Of a stretch of DNA of 64,000 nucleotides, positions 9,901-22,900 are shown one piece after another. Source of the stretch: Litsea cubeba (taxonomy: Eukaryota; Streptophyta; Magnoliopsida; Laurales; Lauraceae); contig CM022948.1 of the NCBI GenBank assembly GCA_012931725.1, positions 60,146,549 to 60,210,548 of the forward strand, read 5' to 3'. The number at the start of each line of letters is the position of its first letter. Position 1 is the first letter of the stretch. The notes beneath the pieces are model-generated. The model saw nothing but the letters and a program-made list of their open reading frames with translations, was not told the origin of the DNA and searched no databases. The position numbers and the translations under genes were made by a program.

Positions 9901-12835
9901 GAGTTATAATATGATTTGAATTTCCTATTATGATGTAATTAGGTTTCCTAGTATGGTTATGATTAGGTTTCCTATTATGATTAGGATTAGAAAAACGAAC
10001 GACGAAATACGATTAAATTATGCTCAGACTGAAGACTTAAGTTATTGATTTTCCTACGAAAGGGTTTCAGAGAAGCAGTTGTTTGATGGGCATAATGGAT
10101 ATTTATGAACAAGCTCGAGGGGAAATTCTGGAGAACGAGCAAAGACTTTCCACTAATTTAATAGTTTCTTGTTCCTGATAAAAAAAAATTGCCAATACTG
10201 ATCTGTAATTTAGGTTTTACTGCAAGAACTGTTTTGTAATTTCGTGAAACCCTTTGACTGTTTGTAGTTATATAAAAGTTAAGGGACTTGTGAACCGTCT
10301 AATTTTTAATAATATAAGACTACCAGCCCTAATTGTGTGTTCTGATTCTGTTCTCTGGATTTGTATTTTCAACCACTCTCTCTCTCTCCTCTTTCTTTCT
10401 TCTCGCTTTTTTCTCTTAGAATAGTTTGATCTACAAGCTTCCACCGCCCAAACCTGCCTAAGTAGCAACCAAATTTGCTATTTTGATCAGGCATCCATGC
10501 ATGACCTTAAATCTTGAAGCTTAATGTGGTCATTAATTCTATTTCAGATTATGATGTTACTTATTATTTCATATCAATATTCTTATATTGACTTCTAAAA
10601 AATACGAAACTCCTATCAGTCTGAAAGAGCAGCTCGAAAGGCAACTGTACTGCAGATGGCTACAATGTATACAGTTCTGGGTGGAACTTTGCTTAATGTT
10701 GGAGTCACATTTAGCAACCAAGGCAGCCAAGCTATTGCAAATGGATCTTTCATTGGTGCAGGTACGCAATTTCCTTCTTGAGCCTTCTCAGAATGTAGTA
10801 TCAGTTCTCTTTTTTTCATGTCTTCCTTGTGCTTGTTGATTTAAGCGGTGTAAATAGAGGGAAATGGAATCCTATCATTCATACTTGGAATGAGAACCAA
10901 GTTTTGGGGGAGGTCGTCAAGCGCAATGAAAAAAAAATGGTATGATGACTTCTTATGGAGCTTACAAGGACCCCCTTCAGAGGGGATGGGTGAAATGTGC
11001 AGGGGATCAATCACATGAATAGTCGAAGTTTCAACCTACATCATCCCAGTTTTGTCAGATGGTCATGCCAAAATAAAATAAAGAAAATAGAAAGAAAGCA
11101 AATCATTTTTTTTATGATGTTTGATGCCCAAAATCACCTCTCTAGAATGATTGGGTGCTGGAACTTCATCACATTATATTTCTGACCCCCTCCACATCCC
11201 AACTACCCTTGTTTTGGTTCTCATTCATGTGAGGCAACATCATTTGATTGTGCCATAGGACCCTGCTTGCAAGGGAAGGCATATCTCTACTTCCCCAAGG
11301 CATATCTCTACTTCCCCACATTATGCAAGCAATTTTGATTGGGAAATTCAGGTGAAAACTGCAAGGATTATGAATTTAATGGAAGCGTTTAGAGTCAGCT
11401 GAAATCTAGGGAAGGTGTCTTTCATCTTCAAAGAGGTGCACTCTCCACTGAGAAAAAAATAAAATAAAATAGGAGCACTTAAAAGAACAGTGGTGCATTC
11501 TTCTAGAATGTGAATCAAAATCTACAAATCTCATCATGTAGTTACAAATTGTTCTCGACATATGAAACAGCAAGGATTATGATGGAAGCCTTACGAATCA
11601 GCTGAAATCTAGGAAAGGTGTTATTAATCTTCAAACGGAGTCTCAAAAAAGAAGAGAAAAAAAAAAAACCACTAAAAGGTGTTTCATGCTTCTTGATTGT
11701 GAATCAACAATCCACTCTCCAATCATGTAGTGACATTAATTTTTTTCCCAGTCAACAGATTCGAGCAAAGAGTGGATACAGAATAACAAAAAATACAACC
11801 ACAAGGTTACAGATTCAACTTAGGTTAGATTTCAAAATGAGGCCTTATGAATGGGTCTTAATCTACAACCCAGTTAGTGACTGTATGTGTACATTTGTCT
11901 TCTTTGTTTAAGTTATTAGAGTGTGGTTACAGGTACAAGTAGGCGCAATTTCTTCAATCTGTTTGGCAAGGACTGATTGGGACTAGAGTTCAAATAGTAG
12001 GTATTCTAGTGGCTCAAGTTCAAATTCAGGAAAGGGGATTTCTAGGTACCATATATAACAGTTTCCATCTTATTTGATTTGATGCATGAGACTCTTCTTA
12101 CCACCTTTCATCCCAACCTAAATGCAGTCATAGTTTCCCACTGCAGAAGACACAAGCCAAATTGATTAAATGCGGTCATATTCTCATTATAGAAGAGACA
12201 ATCCCAAATGCTTCACAAATAGATAGAAGTTGATGGATTGGCAAAACAAGGAGAAATGAACAATTCTACAGACCCATGCCCGAACATTTCTAGTTCGATG
12301 AAGAGCCCAGATCCATTCATGGGGTTCCTATATCTGGCAATTCAGATTTTTGATCTGATGGGGGCCATGGATGGTTGACTACGTCAAATTCTTCTAGATT
12401 GGAAACAATTTTTCCCGCTCTTCTGGACAGTTGCTTTATCCACAGTGGGCCCCTTTCGTATGTGATTTAGTGCTTAGCTCCATACAATTTCAGGTGCTGA
12501 ATCTTAGCAGCATTTGTAGGAATTATGAATTGTCGTGGTGTAAAAAATGTACAGCTATTAGTTTGCTGAACATGATAATCATCTACCATTGCCTTATCCA
12601 CTTAAGACTATGAAAGCATGTCCCTCAACCCTCTAGTGGTTTTATGCTGTCAGCATGATCTTGTCACTGTGGTTTTATACTGTCAGTGTGATCTTGTCAG
12701 CATCTTCAGGTCTTGATCCTTGCCTACTGTCTATTGATTTATGCTTCCCTGGGAAATGCAGGAATTTGCTTGACATTGTTTATTAGGTCCATGCAAAGGG
12801 TGAAGAGGCTCGAAAAATTTGAGAACATGATCTAG
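6854..12835 (+). CDS. ABC1/ADCK (UbiB-like) atypical kinase, last five exons
   Basis: Plant ABC1 kinases (ABC1K) are mostly plastid or mitochondrial atypical kinases that affect prenylquinone metabolism and stress responses. The visible part is the C-terminal region after the kinase core, about 152 residues. Joined exons 6854-6915, 7425-7499, 8345-8449, 10620-10761 and 12762-12835 stay in frame through GT-AG splice sites. They read GYTLDPEFSFVKIAAPYAQ, ELLDTRQTQRSGAQLVDEL, MPYRVQRIEEFVKQLESGD and SERAARKATVLQM, and end RVKRLEKFENMI-stop. Two hydrophobic stretches (MYTVLGGTLLNVGVTF and GSFIGAGICLTLFI) look like membrane segments. The kinase catalytic exons are not in the window, and the copia/LINE nest probably lies in the preceding intron. 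The paralogue number (ABC1K1-17) is not assigned. The gene converges with the sirtuin gene. Confidence 0.85.
7425..7499 (+). CDS. ABC1K exon b
   Basis: Exactly 25 codons between an attacag acceptor and a GTATTT donor, encoding ELLDTRQTQRSGAQLVDEL then RKQAND. It is in phase with both neighbours. Confidence 0.82.
8345..8449 (+). CDS. ABC1K exon c
   Basis: Exactly 35 codons after ttattacag and before GTGCTT. It encodes ARTYTISMPYRVQRIEEF, then VKQLESGDLKLRVRVLE, the most diagnostic ABC1K C-terminal motif here. Confidence 0.85.
8450..10619 (+). other. ABC1K intron with unclassified repeat debris
   Basis: No exon seen. It holds a 102-bp tandem duplication at 8789-8988, a degraded copia-hinge-like piece near 9690-9750 (on the - strand it resembles the sequence at 5711-5745, with GAAGATCAAGATCAGA) and GATTAGG-rich LTR-like sequence at 9840-10010. 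Nothing else is identifiable. Confidence 0.5.
8789..8988. repeat. two-copy tandem repeat, 102-bp unit
   Basis: Copy 1 (8789-8890) and copy 2 (8891-8988) both start CAGCTTAGGCAGGGTA and end CCTAAAAATTGGC. They differ by only about one base (ggtaatgc versus ggtagtgc), so the duplication is recent. Confidence 0.92.
10620..10761 (+). CDS. ABC1K exon d
   Basis: 142 nt after cctatcag, with donor GTACGC. It encodes SERAARKATVLQMATMYTVL, then a glycine-rich hydrophobic stretch, ending GSFIGAG with a split glycine codon. Confidence 0.85.
10762..12761 (+). other. last ABC1K intron, no element recognised
   Basis: Between exon d and the terminal exon. A short imperfect direct repeat is visible (AGCTGAAATCTAGG...GGTGT near 11397 and 11600, each followed by CATCTTCAAA-like or AATCTTCAAA-like sequence). 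No mobile-element termini were found. Confidence 0.5.
12762..12835 (+). CDS. ABC1K terminal exon and stop
   Basis: After the aaatgcag acceptor the split glycine codon is completed. The exon reads ICLTLFIRSMQRVKRLEKF, then ENMI and TAG at 12833-12835. The basic tail after a hydrophobic segment is typical of these proteins. Confidence 0.85.
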
Positions 12836-14187
12836 ATCCACAGAAAGCAGTGTACTCTTCTGTCACTTGTACCCATAATGTCTCTAAGCATGCCGATGCA
12901 AGGTTCTTATATATTCATCCACTGAAGTTCTCTCCAGTGTTGGGTTACAGGTTACATAGGTCTTTCACCTATTTTGTTGTAGCTATTTATGCATGGCTTC
13001 CTTGCATAGCAAGATGGTCTGCCATTTATGTGCCAAGCACTTCTCATTTATATGTATAGCACCCCACCTTTTTTTCTCATTACTAATTATTTGTAATTGT
13101 ATATTCATGAATTCAGGCAAGAGCCTTGACATTATTTTATTTTTTAAAAAACTTTCATCTATATATCATAAAATGGTGGTTCCAAGTGGATTCTTGATAA
13201 GGTTATACTGCATGGGGAAGTTTCTTAATCCTCTGCAAAAATATTTTATAAAAGAAGATTGAATTGGTATTGCTGTGTTTTAGAGTGCATAATCTGATAT
13301 TTGGATTAAAAAAAAGGTGCTGTAAGAACAAATATATGGCAGGAAGCATTACCACTTTGGCAAGAGACAACACAACTACATGTCCTCAAGGAAAGCTTCC
13401 CCAGGAACTCATGAACCATGACCACTTTGGCAGCTGTACAGATTACCTTGCTTGTTTTCCCCTAACATATATCTGTTGCTTGTACTTACGATTTTTGGTC
13501 CAAGGTTTGGGACTTTTTCGATGAACAGAAATATACTAACAGGTGCCTCCATCTTCGGCTCCTTTGAAACATGAAGAAATTAATTTGACAAATACAAATA
13601 CAAAACTTGAATCTTCATATCGACAGAGCCCCAAGGGCCCGTTAGCGACTCCAATCTAAATAGACAGTTAAATTTGATCTAGAGCACATAGCACTAGACA
13701 GTTTGGATCTTAATTCGAGTTTTAGATCTTATTTGTATTTTATTGTGTTTGATGAACTTCTAATCAGAGATCTAATTAAATCAACAGCAGAGGGAAAGCC
13801 TCTTCGACATTAAAAAAAAAAAAAAAAGAAATTACATGTACGTATACAGCCCAGCCACCAATGTTAAATGCCAATTATCAATTTATGAGCAAGTCTTGGT
13901 TCAGATGGCCGAAGGAAAATTGTACAAGATTCAAGACTTGCTGCAGTCTTCAAAATGTCCTGAATTCTGATATGGGTTTATAGCTCATGAAAAGAAAGTT
14001 AAAGTTGATTTGAACCATCGGTGCGAACTGATATATCGGTTAAGATTTTCAATTTCTAGGCTGACAACTCTTAACACCCCATTTTTTCTCCTTTTTTCCG
14101 TCTTCTTCCTCATTTCAACCCATCTTCCTTCTCAACACTTCGAACACCTTTCAAGCAGCATAAAAAATACTTATTTTTTTCCTTTTC

Positions 14188-14218
<31 letters not shown>

Positions 14219-16661
14219 GTTTTGCGAATTTGCGAAAGGAAAATCACATACAACTTTACCATACATACTATATTATGCGCTTTTTAGATTTGTTTATAAA
14301 TACCTTAAAAATTAACCAAATGTTGATTGCATGTCATTTTTCGTTGTGGATTATTTCATTCTTTTATATCTGTACATTTTGATGCTAGATCTATATATTG
14401 AAGGTTTTAGAAATGGGCTTTTTTCTTTTTTTGTTAAAATCTTCTACGTTTTTTTCAAATTAATTGTTGGTAGTGTGTTTATGATGCTTATGGCTTGTTA
14501 GTATTGTGTAGATGATAGATCTATTAATTGGTAATCTAGATCTAAGGGTCTTTGCTTTGATATTTGGGTTTTTTTTAAGAGATTTTTTCTCTAAATACTA
14601 ATTAGTATTTAAATTGCTTAAATGTTTATCATAATGTAATATAATGCTCTTGAATTTCACAACTTCCTTGATAATTGATTGATGAATGATGAGTGAAGTT
14701 TGATGAATGATGGGGGTATAGTATACTTAGTAGTTAGTAATTACTATATACAAACTAGCTTTATTTTCTTAAATTTTTCTCACTAATAAATAGCTCATAA
14801 GTCATAATTATGGTTGCATTTATATAAAATTTGTGATATTCTAACTTATTTTTTATATATACTTCTAAATCTATGGAGTTGTTAACAAAATTTATACAAT
14901 CTCGAACACGACAACGATATGGGATGTCACTACAATTTGATTTATGTTTGTTACTAATGGAAAAAAAAATTATTTTCTGACATTTTATAATATTATGCAT
15001 TTTTTTAGATATTTTTTCAAATATTTTTTAACTAAAAAATATTTACAACGCAATGACCGCGACAGATGGATAACCATGACCAATACCGATACCTTATTGG
15101 TTTTTGGGCCTGACCGATCCGCGATTGTAAGAGGTGATCGGTGTTGAACCTTGTGGTCAATGCCTTTCTTGTAATGCCTTTGTAGCATCTACATCTCGCT
15201 TAAATCATGTTCAAACTGATCGTGGATACTGAAAAATCTTAATCTGAATCATGGTAGATAGTGAATCGTTATATTAGAAACCAATTCAAACTGTTATAAA
15301 TACGAAATCTGCCGTAACTCAATTTAAAAATAAAAAAAATTTTGAAAATATGAAGGGCTAAGTGACTCGGTCAATTATCCTTATAATTTCAAGAAAATTT
15401 TGAAAGCATTTCAATTGACTTTAGAAGGGTCTTATTTTTTTTTTTTTTAATGACCCCGGGTATCCAGCCCAACCTTTGAACCTATGGCCTCAATACATGG
15501 CCTTACACATAGCACCTAGATAACGCAAGGGGTGGGAATTGAACTCGAGACCTCGGGGAGCAAACCCCAGGTTCAAACCAACTCTTGCTCACCACTTGGA
15601 TGTTTTTCTACAAGGTCCTCAGCTTAGAACAGGCCTGCTTAGCTAGTTTCACTTCAATTAGAGTGTGGCACCAATTGCAGTTCGATTTGGGCGTTCTGTA
15701 CGGTTGAATTACTTGTGTAAAAATAGATTATCATATTCTCTATGCACGATCAATTCGCCAGTGTCTCTTTGCATGGAGCAAAATTTAAGCCAGTGAACAG
15801 TCCATGTGGGTTTCACCATGTAAAGATGAGCACCATACACAATAAATCAAGTAGATAGCTGACCCAGCGGCTTGGGATCATTTCTGGTCTTTTCCTATCA
15901 TCATTGGGAACAAGAGGCACACAACCAGTAGTAAGATAAAACGAATTCCCTACGTGGAGTTGCACACCCTCTCACATGCTCTGATGATCCCCTTCCCAAC
16001 CGTTTCTACTTTTCACCTTACAACCATGATTTCAATCAGAATCAAGTGCTGAAGGTGCTAGAAGAACGAGATGCCCAGGTGGAAAGGGACAGAGGCATCC
16101 AGAAATGGATCCCTGGATGCGCAGGTAGTTTCACAAGTTCTGTACCCGTCCCAACTTATATATAAAAAAACAAAGTGTGCTGAAGGTAGTAGTGTTATGA
16201 ACCCATCTTGCAGGAATACCCCAACAAAAGAAATTTCATATCAAGGGCCTATGCTTCCATGAGCCACTGTTGCAATCAGAAAGCATAACCATACACAATA
16301 TACAGAGAAAATTGAAGGGTGTCTAAATACTCAGAGTTAGTAATTTTAACAAAAGCGTAGGGGAGAAAATAAAGAGGGGATAGTTGTAAGAATGGGCACT
16401 GCAGAACACCTTCCACTAAGTTGTCAAAGCTGTTGGGAAACTTTACAAGACGGTCACAAAAGATAAGTTAATTTCCTTTGTTTATCCACAATTGGAGACT
16501 GAGTGCAGTATACAAAATTCACTCAGTCTATGCCCTGCATATTTACGCCTGAATTCCACTACCATATCCACACGAAACAAGCTACCTAGTACTGCTCCCC
16601 ATGATTAGTATATTGGCTTAAAAAAGACCCAAAAAACCATCAAACTGTTGAACCAAACAAG
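12836..16661. other. intergenic region between two convergent genes
   Basis: Holds the 3' flanks of both genes. It is AT-rich, with a T-tract near 14182-14218 and a SINE-like element at 15434-15600. A GATATCGG/CCGATACC-rich patch near 15060-15150 hints at another decayed motif-rich DNA element, but no ends were found. No convincing coding region. Confidence 0.6.
15434..15600 (-). mobile_element. SINE-like retroposon
   Basis: On the - strand it has a tRNA-like head (GTGGTGAGCAAGAGTTGG as a possible A box; CTCGAGTTCAATTCCC as a B box), then a body ending GATACCCGGGGTCATTAAA followed by a poly(A) tail (T-run 15434-15448 on +). The 3' end resembles the SINE-like copy at 50068-50261 (GATACCCTTGGTTATTAAA). 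Target duplications were not found. Confidence 0.6.
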
Positions 16662-16964
16662 TTACAGAGTCAAAGACCACTTGGGTCTCTTTGGACACTC
16701 GGAGTTACCATTCTCACTCTTTAACTTTCTAACTCCATTGCGGGTACCTTTGGGAACAGGAGGGAAAGCTTTAGTTGTGGTTGCTAAACTGTTGTGTCTG
16801 ACAATGTCCGTTACAATGGCGTAAACAAAAGCTTCTGTTCTAGGTGATTCACTCGTCTTTTTCTCAACAGCTGCATACTGTCCACAGCATGAATCCTGGA
16901 CTGCTGCATCACTAAGCTTCTGAAAGACTACACCCCTATCATGGTCGAAGTCATCTGTCAAAAC
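16662..16964 (-). CDS. SRT1: SRT1 terminal exon and stop
   Basis: 303 nt including TAA (16664-16662), acceptor gccatgcag. It starts VLTDDFDHDRGVVFQKLSDA, contains the weakly conserved SPRTEAFVYAIVTDIVRHN, and ends CPKRPKWSLTL. The Lys/Arg-rich end could be a nuclear localisation signal (inference). Confidence 0.9.
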   Translation of the reverse strand, partial: VLTDDFDHDRGVVFQKLSDAAVQDSCCGQYAAVEKKTSESPRTEAFVYAIVTDIVRHNSLATTTKAFPPVPKGTRNGVRKLKSENGNSECPKRPKWSLTL

Positions 16965-19900
16965 CTGCATGGCACAAAAATGTGCTTAGCAATTGGAGAA
17001 TGCATGCATGTGTACACTAAGCTACGACAAACGATGATTGAATGTCTTCAGGCTATGACTGAAACCCCACAACCAGCATGCAACAGTCTATGATACCAGG
17101 ATACGGCATTTCACCCAGGGTACCTGTACCGATACAGATCTGGGTACGGCATACGGTTATGATATGGTGGATAAGGCTCTCTCATTTTATAAAAATAAAA
17201 AATGAAACCAAAAAAAAAAAAACCTAGCCCTTTCCCCGTTCGTGCAACGAGCTGAAAGAATGGGAAGAAATCCGTTGTGTCCTTGAAAAAAAAAAAAAAA
17301 GGATTGTAAGGGGAAGGAGGAAGAGGAGAAGAAAGAAAAAGAGAAAAGAAGAAGAAGAAGGGACAGGTCTAATTGTCACTTTGTTGTCAGCATATTTGTT
17401 ATGGCACTATTAAACTTTGTTTTATGCCCCTTTAAGTATCAAGTTGCAGACTTCTTCACCAAGAACATCCTATCCCGCAATTCCTTCAACTAGTCTTCAA
17501 GCTCTCGATCCTCACCTTCTCACATCACGAGCTTGAGGGGGACGTCAAGCCAATCTCAATAGGCTGACTCAACCAAAAGGATCAACCCAACCAAATGGAT
17601 CATGAATACATGGGCCCAGTTAAAGCTGTACAATATTTGTATAAAATCTTTTCTTATTGTTCCAAATTCTAATTTCCTTCATTAATCCTTAGGTTAGATT
17701 TCATTGACTGTAATTACACATTATGCATAGCAAGGCTTTTATTATAAAAGGAGAGCTTCAATAGATGGAACAACACAGATCCTCATTCAAAATCTTCTTC
17801 TTCCTCTCTGTATTGATCTCTCTACAAGGATGAGGCATTGCCGAAAAATTTCCAGTATAAGGATTGTAATGACCCGAGACCGTTGTCCACATGATATTGT
17901 TCGCTTTGGATTGGGGTTCCACACTCTCCCCCACCGGAACTAGAGTCGTCCTCGGCTCTGATACCAATTACCAACAATAACGACTCGGGCCCACTGTCCA
18001 CATGATATTGTATGCTTTGGCTCATGGGATTTCAACCCAATCTTGCTTCACGGTTTTAGAAGAGGCCTCATGTGGGGTTAAGGCCAGGTCGCACATTATA
18101 AGCCCAAGGTTAAGACTCGGATATTTCCGATGCAGGACCTGGACAAAGCCTCACGGTGCTAACCGAAGCACTTCACCATTACCCTTATGGGTTCTCCTTT
18201 CTTTGCTCACAGGATCACTTGACCTAGTCTTGCCTTGAGGGATTACCCATGCGGTTTTGATTCCATTCTATAACGACCCGGGTCCACTATCCACATGATA
18301 TTTACCGCTTTGGCCCATGTGCGCACGCAAGGACTTCCTAGGTATTGCTCCCGCCCAAGCGATCTTAACTCCAGCGTTCTTATGGGATCAAGGACCACAC
18401 GACTTTAAATAGCATCATGTTGAGTTAACACGGTGTTTATATTATAAGCCCGAGATCAGGACTTGAATATTTCCAATGTGGGACTTGGACAAAGCCTTAT
18501 AGTGCCTACCGAAACACTCCACCCTTACCCCTACGGATTCCCCTTTCTTGGTTCACAAGATCACTTGACCTGGTCTTGCCTCGAGAGATTACCCAAGTGG
18601 ATTGGGGTCTCACACAGGCCGGGGTCGTTACAAGGATCATTTGGCAAACGACACCTCGTAGTATTCAATGAAAGCAAACCCTGGTCTTTAGCTTGCATAT
18701 ATCATGGACAAATCAGACATATTGTGATACTAAGTTACTTACCTGGAAATCAATTGGCCACCTGATTCGAGCACATGGACACGCACAACCATCACCAAAA
18801 TTGAGATCCAACACCATTTTAAATGGCCTTGTCTTCACAGTCTCTCTGAAATATATAACCAATGCGAGAGATAAATAAAAGAAAATGTAGTTAAACTGAG
18901 AGGAAAGCAATAGTAGTAATAAATCTAACCTGCATACAAGATAATACATATTAAATCATTGGAATTGATTATGTTACCTTTTCAAGACAAATGGCTGCTT
19001 GTGTAGAACAGCAGCCTTCAGATCTGGTCTATCTGGAAATGAAACCTAGAAAGTAAATAAAATAAAACTGTCTTAAGGACAGATTAAAAAGCTTCAAAAG
19101 AAAAATATGGAAGAGAAACTGCAGGTTCTTGCAGATAGCGATGCAATCTTAACTGTTGTCAGTAATAATATGAGCAGATTACAGGGTGGGTCTTGAGCCT
19201 CAACAGAACTTTAGCTTACTGAGACACTCTAAATATGTGGGCCCACCATGGATAGGGATATGCCAAAATATCTGAAATTGAGAGTCCTAGACATTATATT
19301 TTAGGACCTTTTATCTGTCAAACGTGGAAGTTACTGTATTTCCGTCAGAATTGCTGTATTTCTTTATATTCTTTAGTGGTTTTACTGTTGTCCATGTGGT
19401 CTCACAACTTATATTCTAAAAACAATGTTTCACATGAAAATATTGAATACCATATTCTCTGCAATGATGAGCACAAAAGCATCGAACACTTTAGACTGTT
19501 GTATACCAGACGGTTGTATGCAATTTTGAATACCAGACTGTTGTGTGCAATTTAACTCATGGGATCCACCATTGACTGGCCTCTTAAAAGAAACACCTTA
19601 GACAATGGACAGCTGCAAATTCTAGCTAGCCAATCAATATATTTTAGTTCACTAAATGTTAACTTTCTTGCATGTCATGTTTAAGATATGCTCTCTCAAC
19701 ATTTCCACTTCATACGGTTGCTATCACTTTCTTTCTTTTACTTCTGATCAGTTTCTGGGATTTTCTTGTAGTCCTTTTGATCAGTAAGCTCTCATAAACA
19801 AGTAAGCATAATGGACATTTTAAATTAAAACAACATAAATGTGAGATGGTTTTACTAAAAACCACTTTGTCACTGATGTCAAGATTCAAGAAAGAATTTA

Positions 19901-22900
19901 AATTTAAATGCTTAAAGAGCATATGACAAGGAATTTCAGTTATGTACTCAGATCCGATCCCAAATTACTAATAAGGTCACAGGACCTGTACCTAAATTAA
20001 AAAATGTGGCCCAAACTAGACTCAAATCAAGGGCTTGGCCTGGGCCCACTGACATAATTTTCTTCTGAAATATAAAAATATCCTACTGGCGACAGATTTT
20101 GAACCTGAGACCTCTGTTTACAAGGATAGAACAGCTAACCAGCTGTGCAGGGCATTTCTGTGCATTGTCAGTTTGTCACATTCCTTCTATTGAGAGGTGT
20201 GTCTCAAGGCTTGCATGAGAGGTAACAATTTTAGCACCGCAAGGGACCCACCTATCATCAATCCAACCCCGTTACACTGACACTACATGAATTGGCACTC
20301 CTATTTGACACTAACTGGAATTATACTAACTATTGGGTTGAATTTCATAAAAATCTGTAACTTTTTTTTCTAATAGCTAAAAAAATGTTAACTTATGCAG
20401 TTTTAAGGCCCCTAAATCAAACACCAATGATCTAACTGAGATGATTTTTTTCCCAAAATCATATTCATAATAAGACCTTTCCATCTCACTATCCCCCAAG
20501 ATGGGCATGCATCCATGTGAGTCCCACAAGAGGCTCGGATTCCTAGAAGAAAGTTGTACATGTTACTTTTTTTTCATCAAAAAATCTTATTTTTCATTGA
20601 TGAACGCATATACTACTGTGCCCCTAATTGATGTGACTATAACTAAATAATCGATTACAAAATTTGACCCTCAATCCAATGGTCCAGTCCATTCTGCCCA
20701 GTGAAAGCTCCATGATCTAGTGTTATTCATGGGGTCCCGTAAGTGTGAAAGGTCCAGATGGATCATAAGGTGGGCCCCTCTCTGTTGCCCCCACTGTAAT
20801 ATGGTGAGAGGTGTGTGCATATGAAAATCTCTCACTCTCTCTCTCTCTCTCTATCCATCTCTATATATATATAGAGAGAGAGAGAGAGCAATATATATAG
20901 AGAGAGAGAAAGCAAGGCTCCCCTAAGCTCAAGCTTAGGATAAGGTAAGCTCAAGTGTGTGGTGGGGCCCACTTGGGGACCCACATGGGGATGGGGGTGG
21001 GGGGATTTCAAAGACTCCCTAGGATCTTCCTCCCTGCAAAACATCAGCCCCAACCGTAATTTCTATCACCTCCATATGGGTCCAAAAGTTTAATGGTCAA
21101 AAGTCCATTCGGATCAGTACACAGTCAATCCAACGGTCCAGTAAATTCGGATCTGACCGAAAGTTGGTGGACATGTGCAATTTAGAGGGGTCGTATGTTT
21201 GGTCCATTTGGATGGACTATATATATATATATATATATGTGAGGAATGCTCTCCTAAGCTCAAGCTTAGGATTTTTATATATAAGGAATGCTCTCCTAAG
21301 CTCAAACGTAGGATAAAATCTCGTAAGCTCATGCTTGTGGGGGCAACCTTTGGTCCATCCAAATGGACCAAACATATGAACCCTCTAAATTGCACATGTC
21401 CACCAACTTTCGGTCAGATCCGAATTTACTGGACCGTTGGATTGACTGTGTACCGATCCGAATGGACTTTTGACCATTAAACTTTTGGGGCCCAAATGGA
21501 GGTGATAGAAATCACGGTTGGGGCTGATTTTTTGCAGAGATGAAGGTCCCAGGGAATCCTTGAAATCCCCCCACCCACATCCCCATGTATATATATATAT
21601 ATATATTCTCCTAAGCTCAAGCTTAGGATAAGGTAAGCTCCGGGGACCGCCCCACCACACACTTGAGCTTACCTTATCCTAAGCTTGAGCTTAGGAGAAT
21701 ATATATATACACATGGGGATGGGGGTGGGGGGGATTTCAAGGACTCCCTGGGACCTTCATCTCTGTAAAAAATCAGCCCCAACCGTGATTTCTATCATCT
21801 CCATTTGGGCCTCAAAAGTTTAATGGTCAAAAGTCCATTCGGATCGGTACACAGTCACGGTTCAGTAAATTCCGATCTGACCGAAAGTTGGTGGACATAT
21901 GCACTTCAGGGGGGTTGTGTGTTTGGTCCATTTGGATGGACCAAGGGTGGGTCCCACAAGCGTAAGCTTACGGAATTTTCTCCTAAGCATGAGCTTAGGA
22001 GAGCCTTGCCCTATATATATATATATATATAGGAGAGATGCTCTTGTGAGAGTTACTCTCACAATACTATAAGAGTCAGGGGTGGGGGCCCTCACATTTA
22101 GGTTATTGGCATTGGATATGGATGTGAGGGCTGCCCTCACCCTTACTCACATAGTACCATGAGAGGAACTCTAATAGGAGCATCTCCCTATATATACACA
22201 CAAGCATACACATACATATGTATAATCAACAAAGCGGCGGACATGAACCCAGATCCAAATTGGAATCAAGTCAACTTACACTTACTGTTAACATTTTTTC
22301 AATTGCATATATATATATACACACACTTACTCTGTGTGTGTATATATATGAGGAATTCTCAAAAACTCCCTTTTTTGCTCCCCCAATGTTTTTAGAGTGT
22401 GGAGCCCAACTTGAGCCAATCCAATCATTCCCCCCCCCCCCCCCCCCCCCCCCGTGCAAATTGGTATAAAGCCCAAATTTGACACTCATCCAACTTTTAC
22501 TCACCGCAGGATTAAAGTAATAAGAAAGTGATGCCTCTAAAACCATTAAACTTTGGGGCCATAGATTAAGGGGTTATGATAATCTAATGGAGTTGAAATT
22601 GTTCGCATAGGTAGATCTTATCTAGATTATTCCATCCAGCAGCATTCCATGGTTGTCATACACTACTGGGCCAACTGGGAAAGCCTTTTTTGTATAAAAA
22701 AAAAAAAATTACAGCGCTCTTATATATATATAATCAAAGCAGTGGACATGAACCCAGATCCAATTTGGAATCGGGAGAGAACCCATTTTCATCATTAAGT
22801 TCAATCTTACCTCAACTGTTTTGAGGAAAGGCAATGGCGCTCTCTGACCATGGACACTAGCAATCCTGAGCGTCCATTTCACAGATTTGTTCCCTGCAAA

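Noticed and set aside
17085..17390. Third GTATCG-family element starting CTATGATACCAGGATACGG
   Set aside because: Left-end similarity and motifs are visible, but no right end or 8-bp duplication was found.
21114..22140. Several 70-100-codon frames on both strands
   Set aside because: All are readings of the MITE bodies; similar peptides recur because the MITE is repeated.
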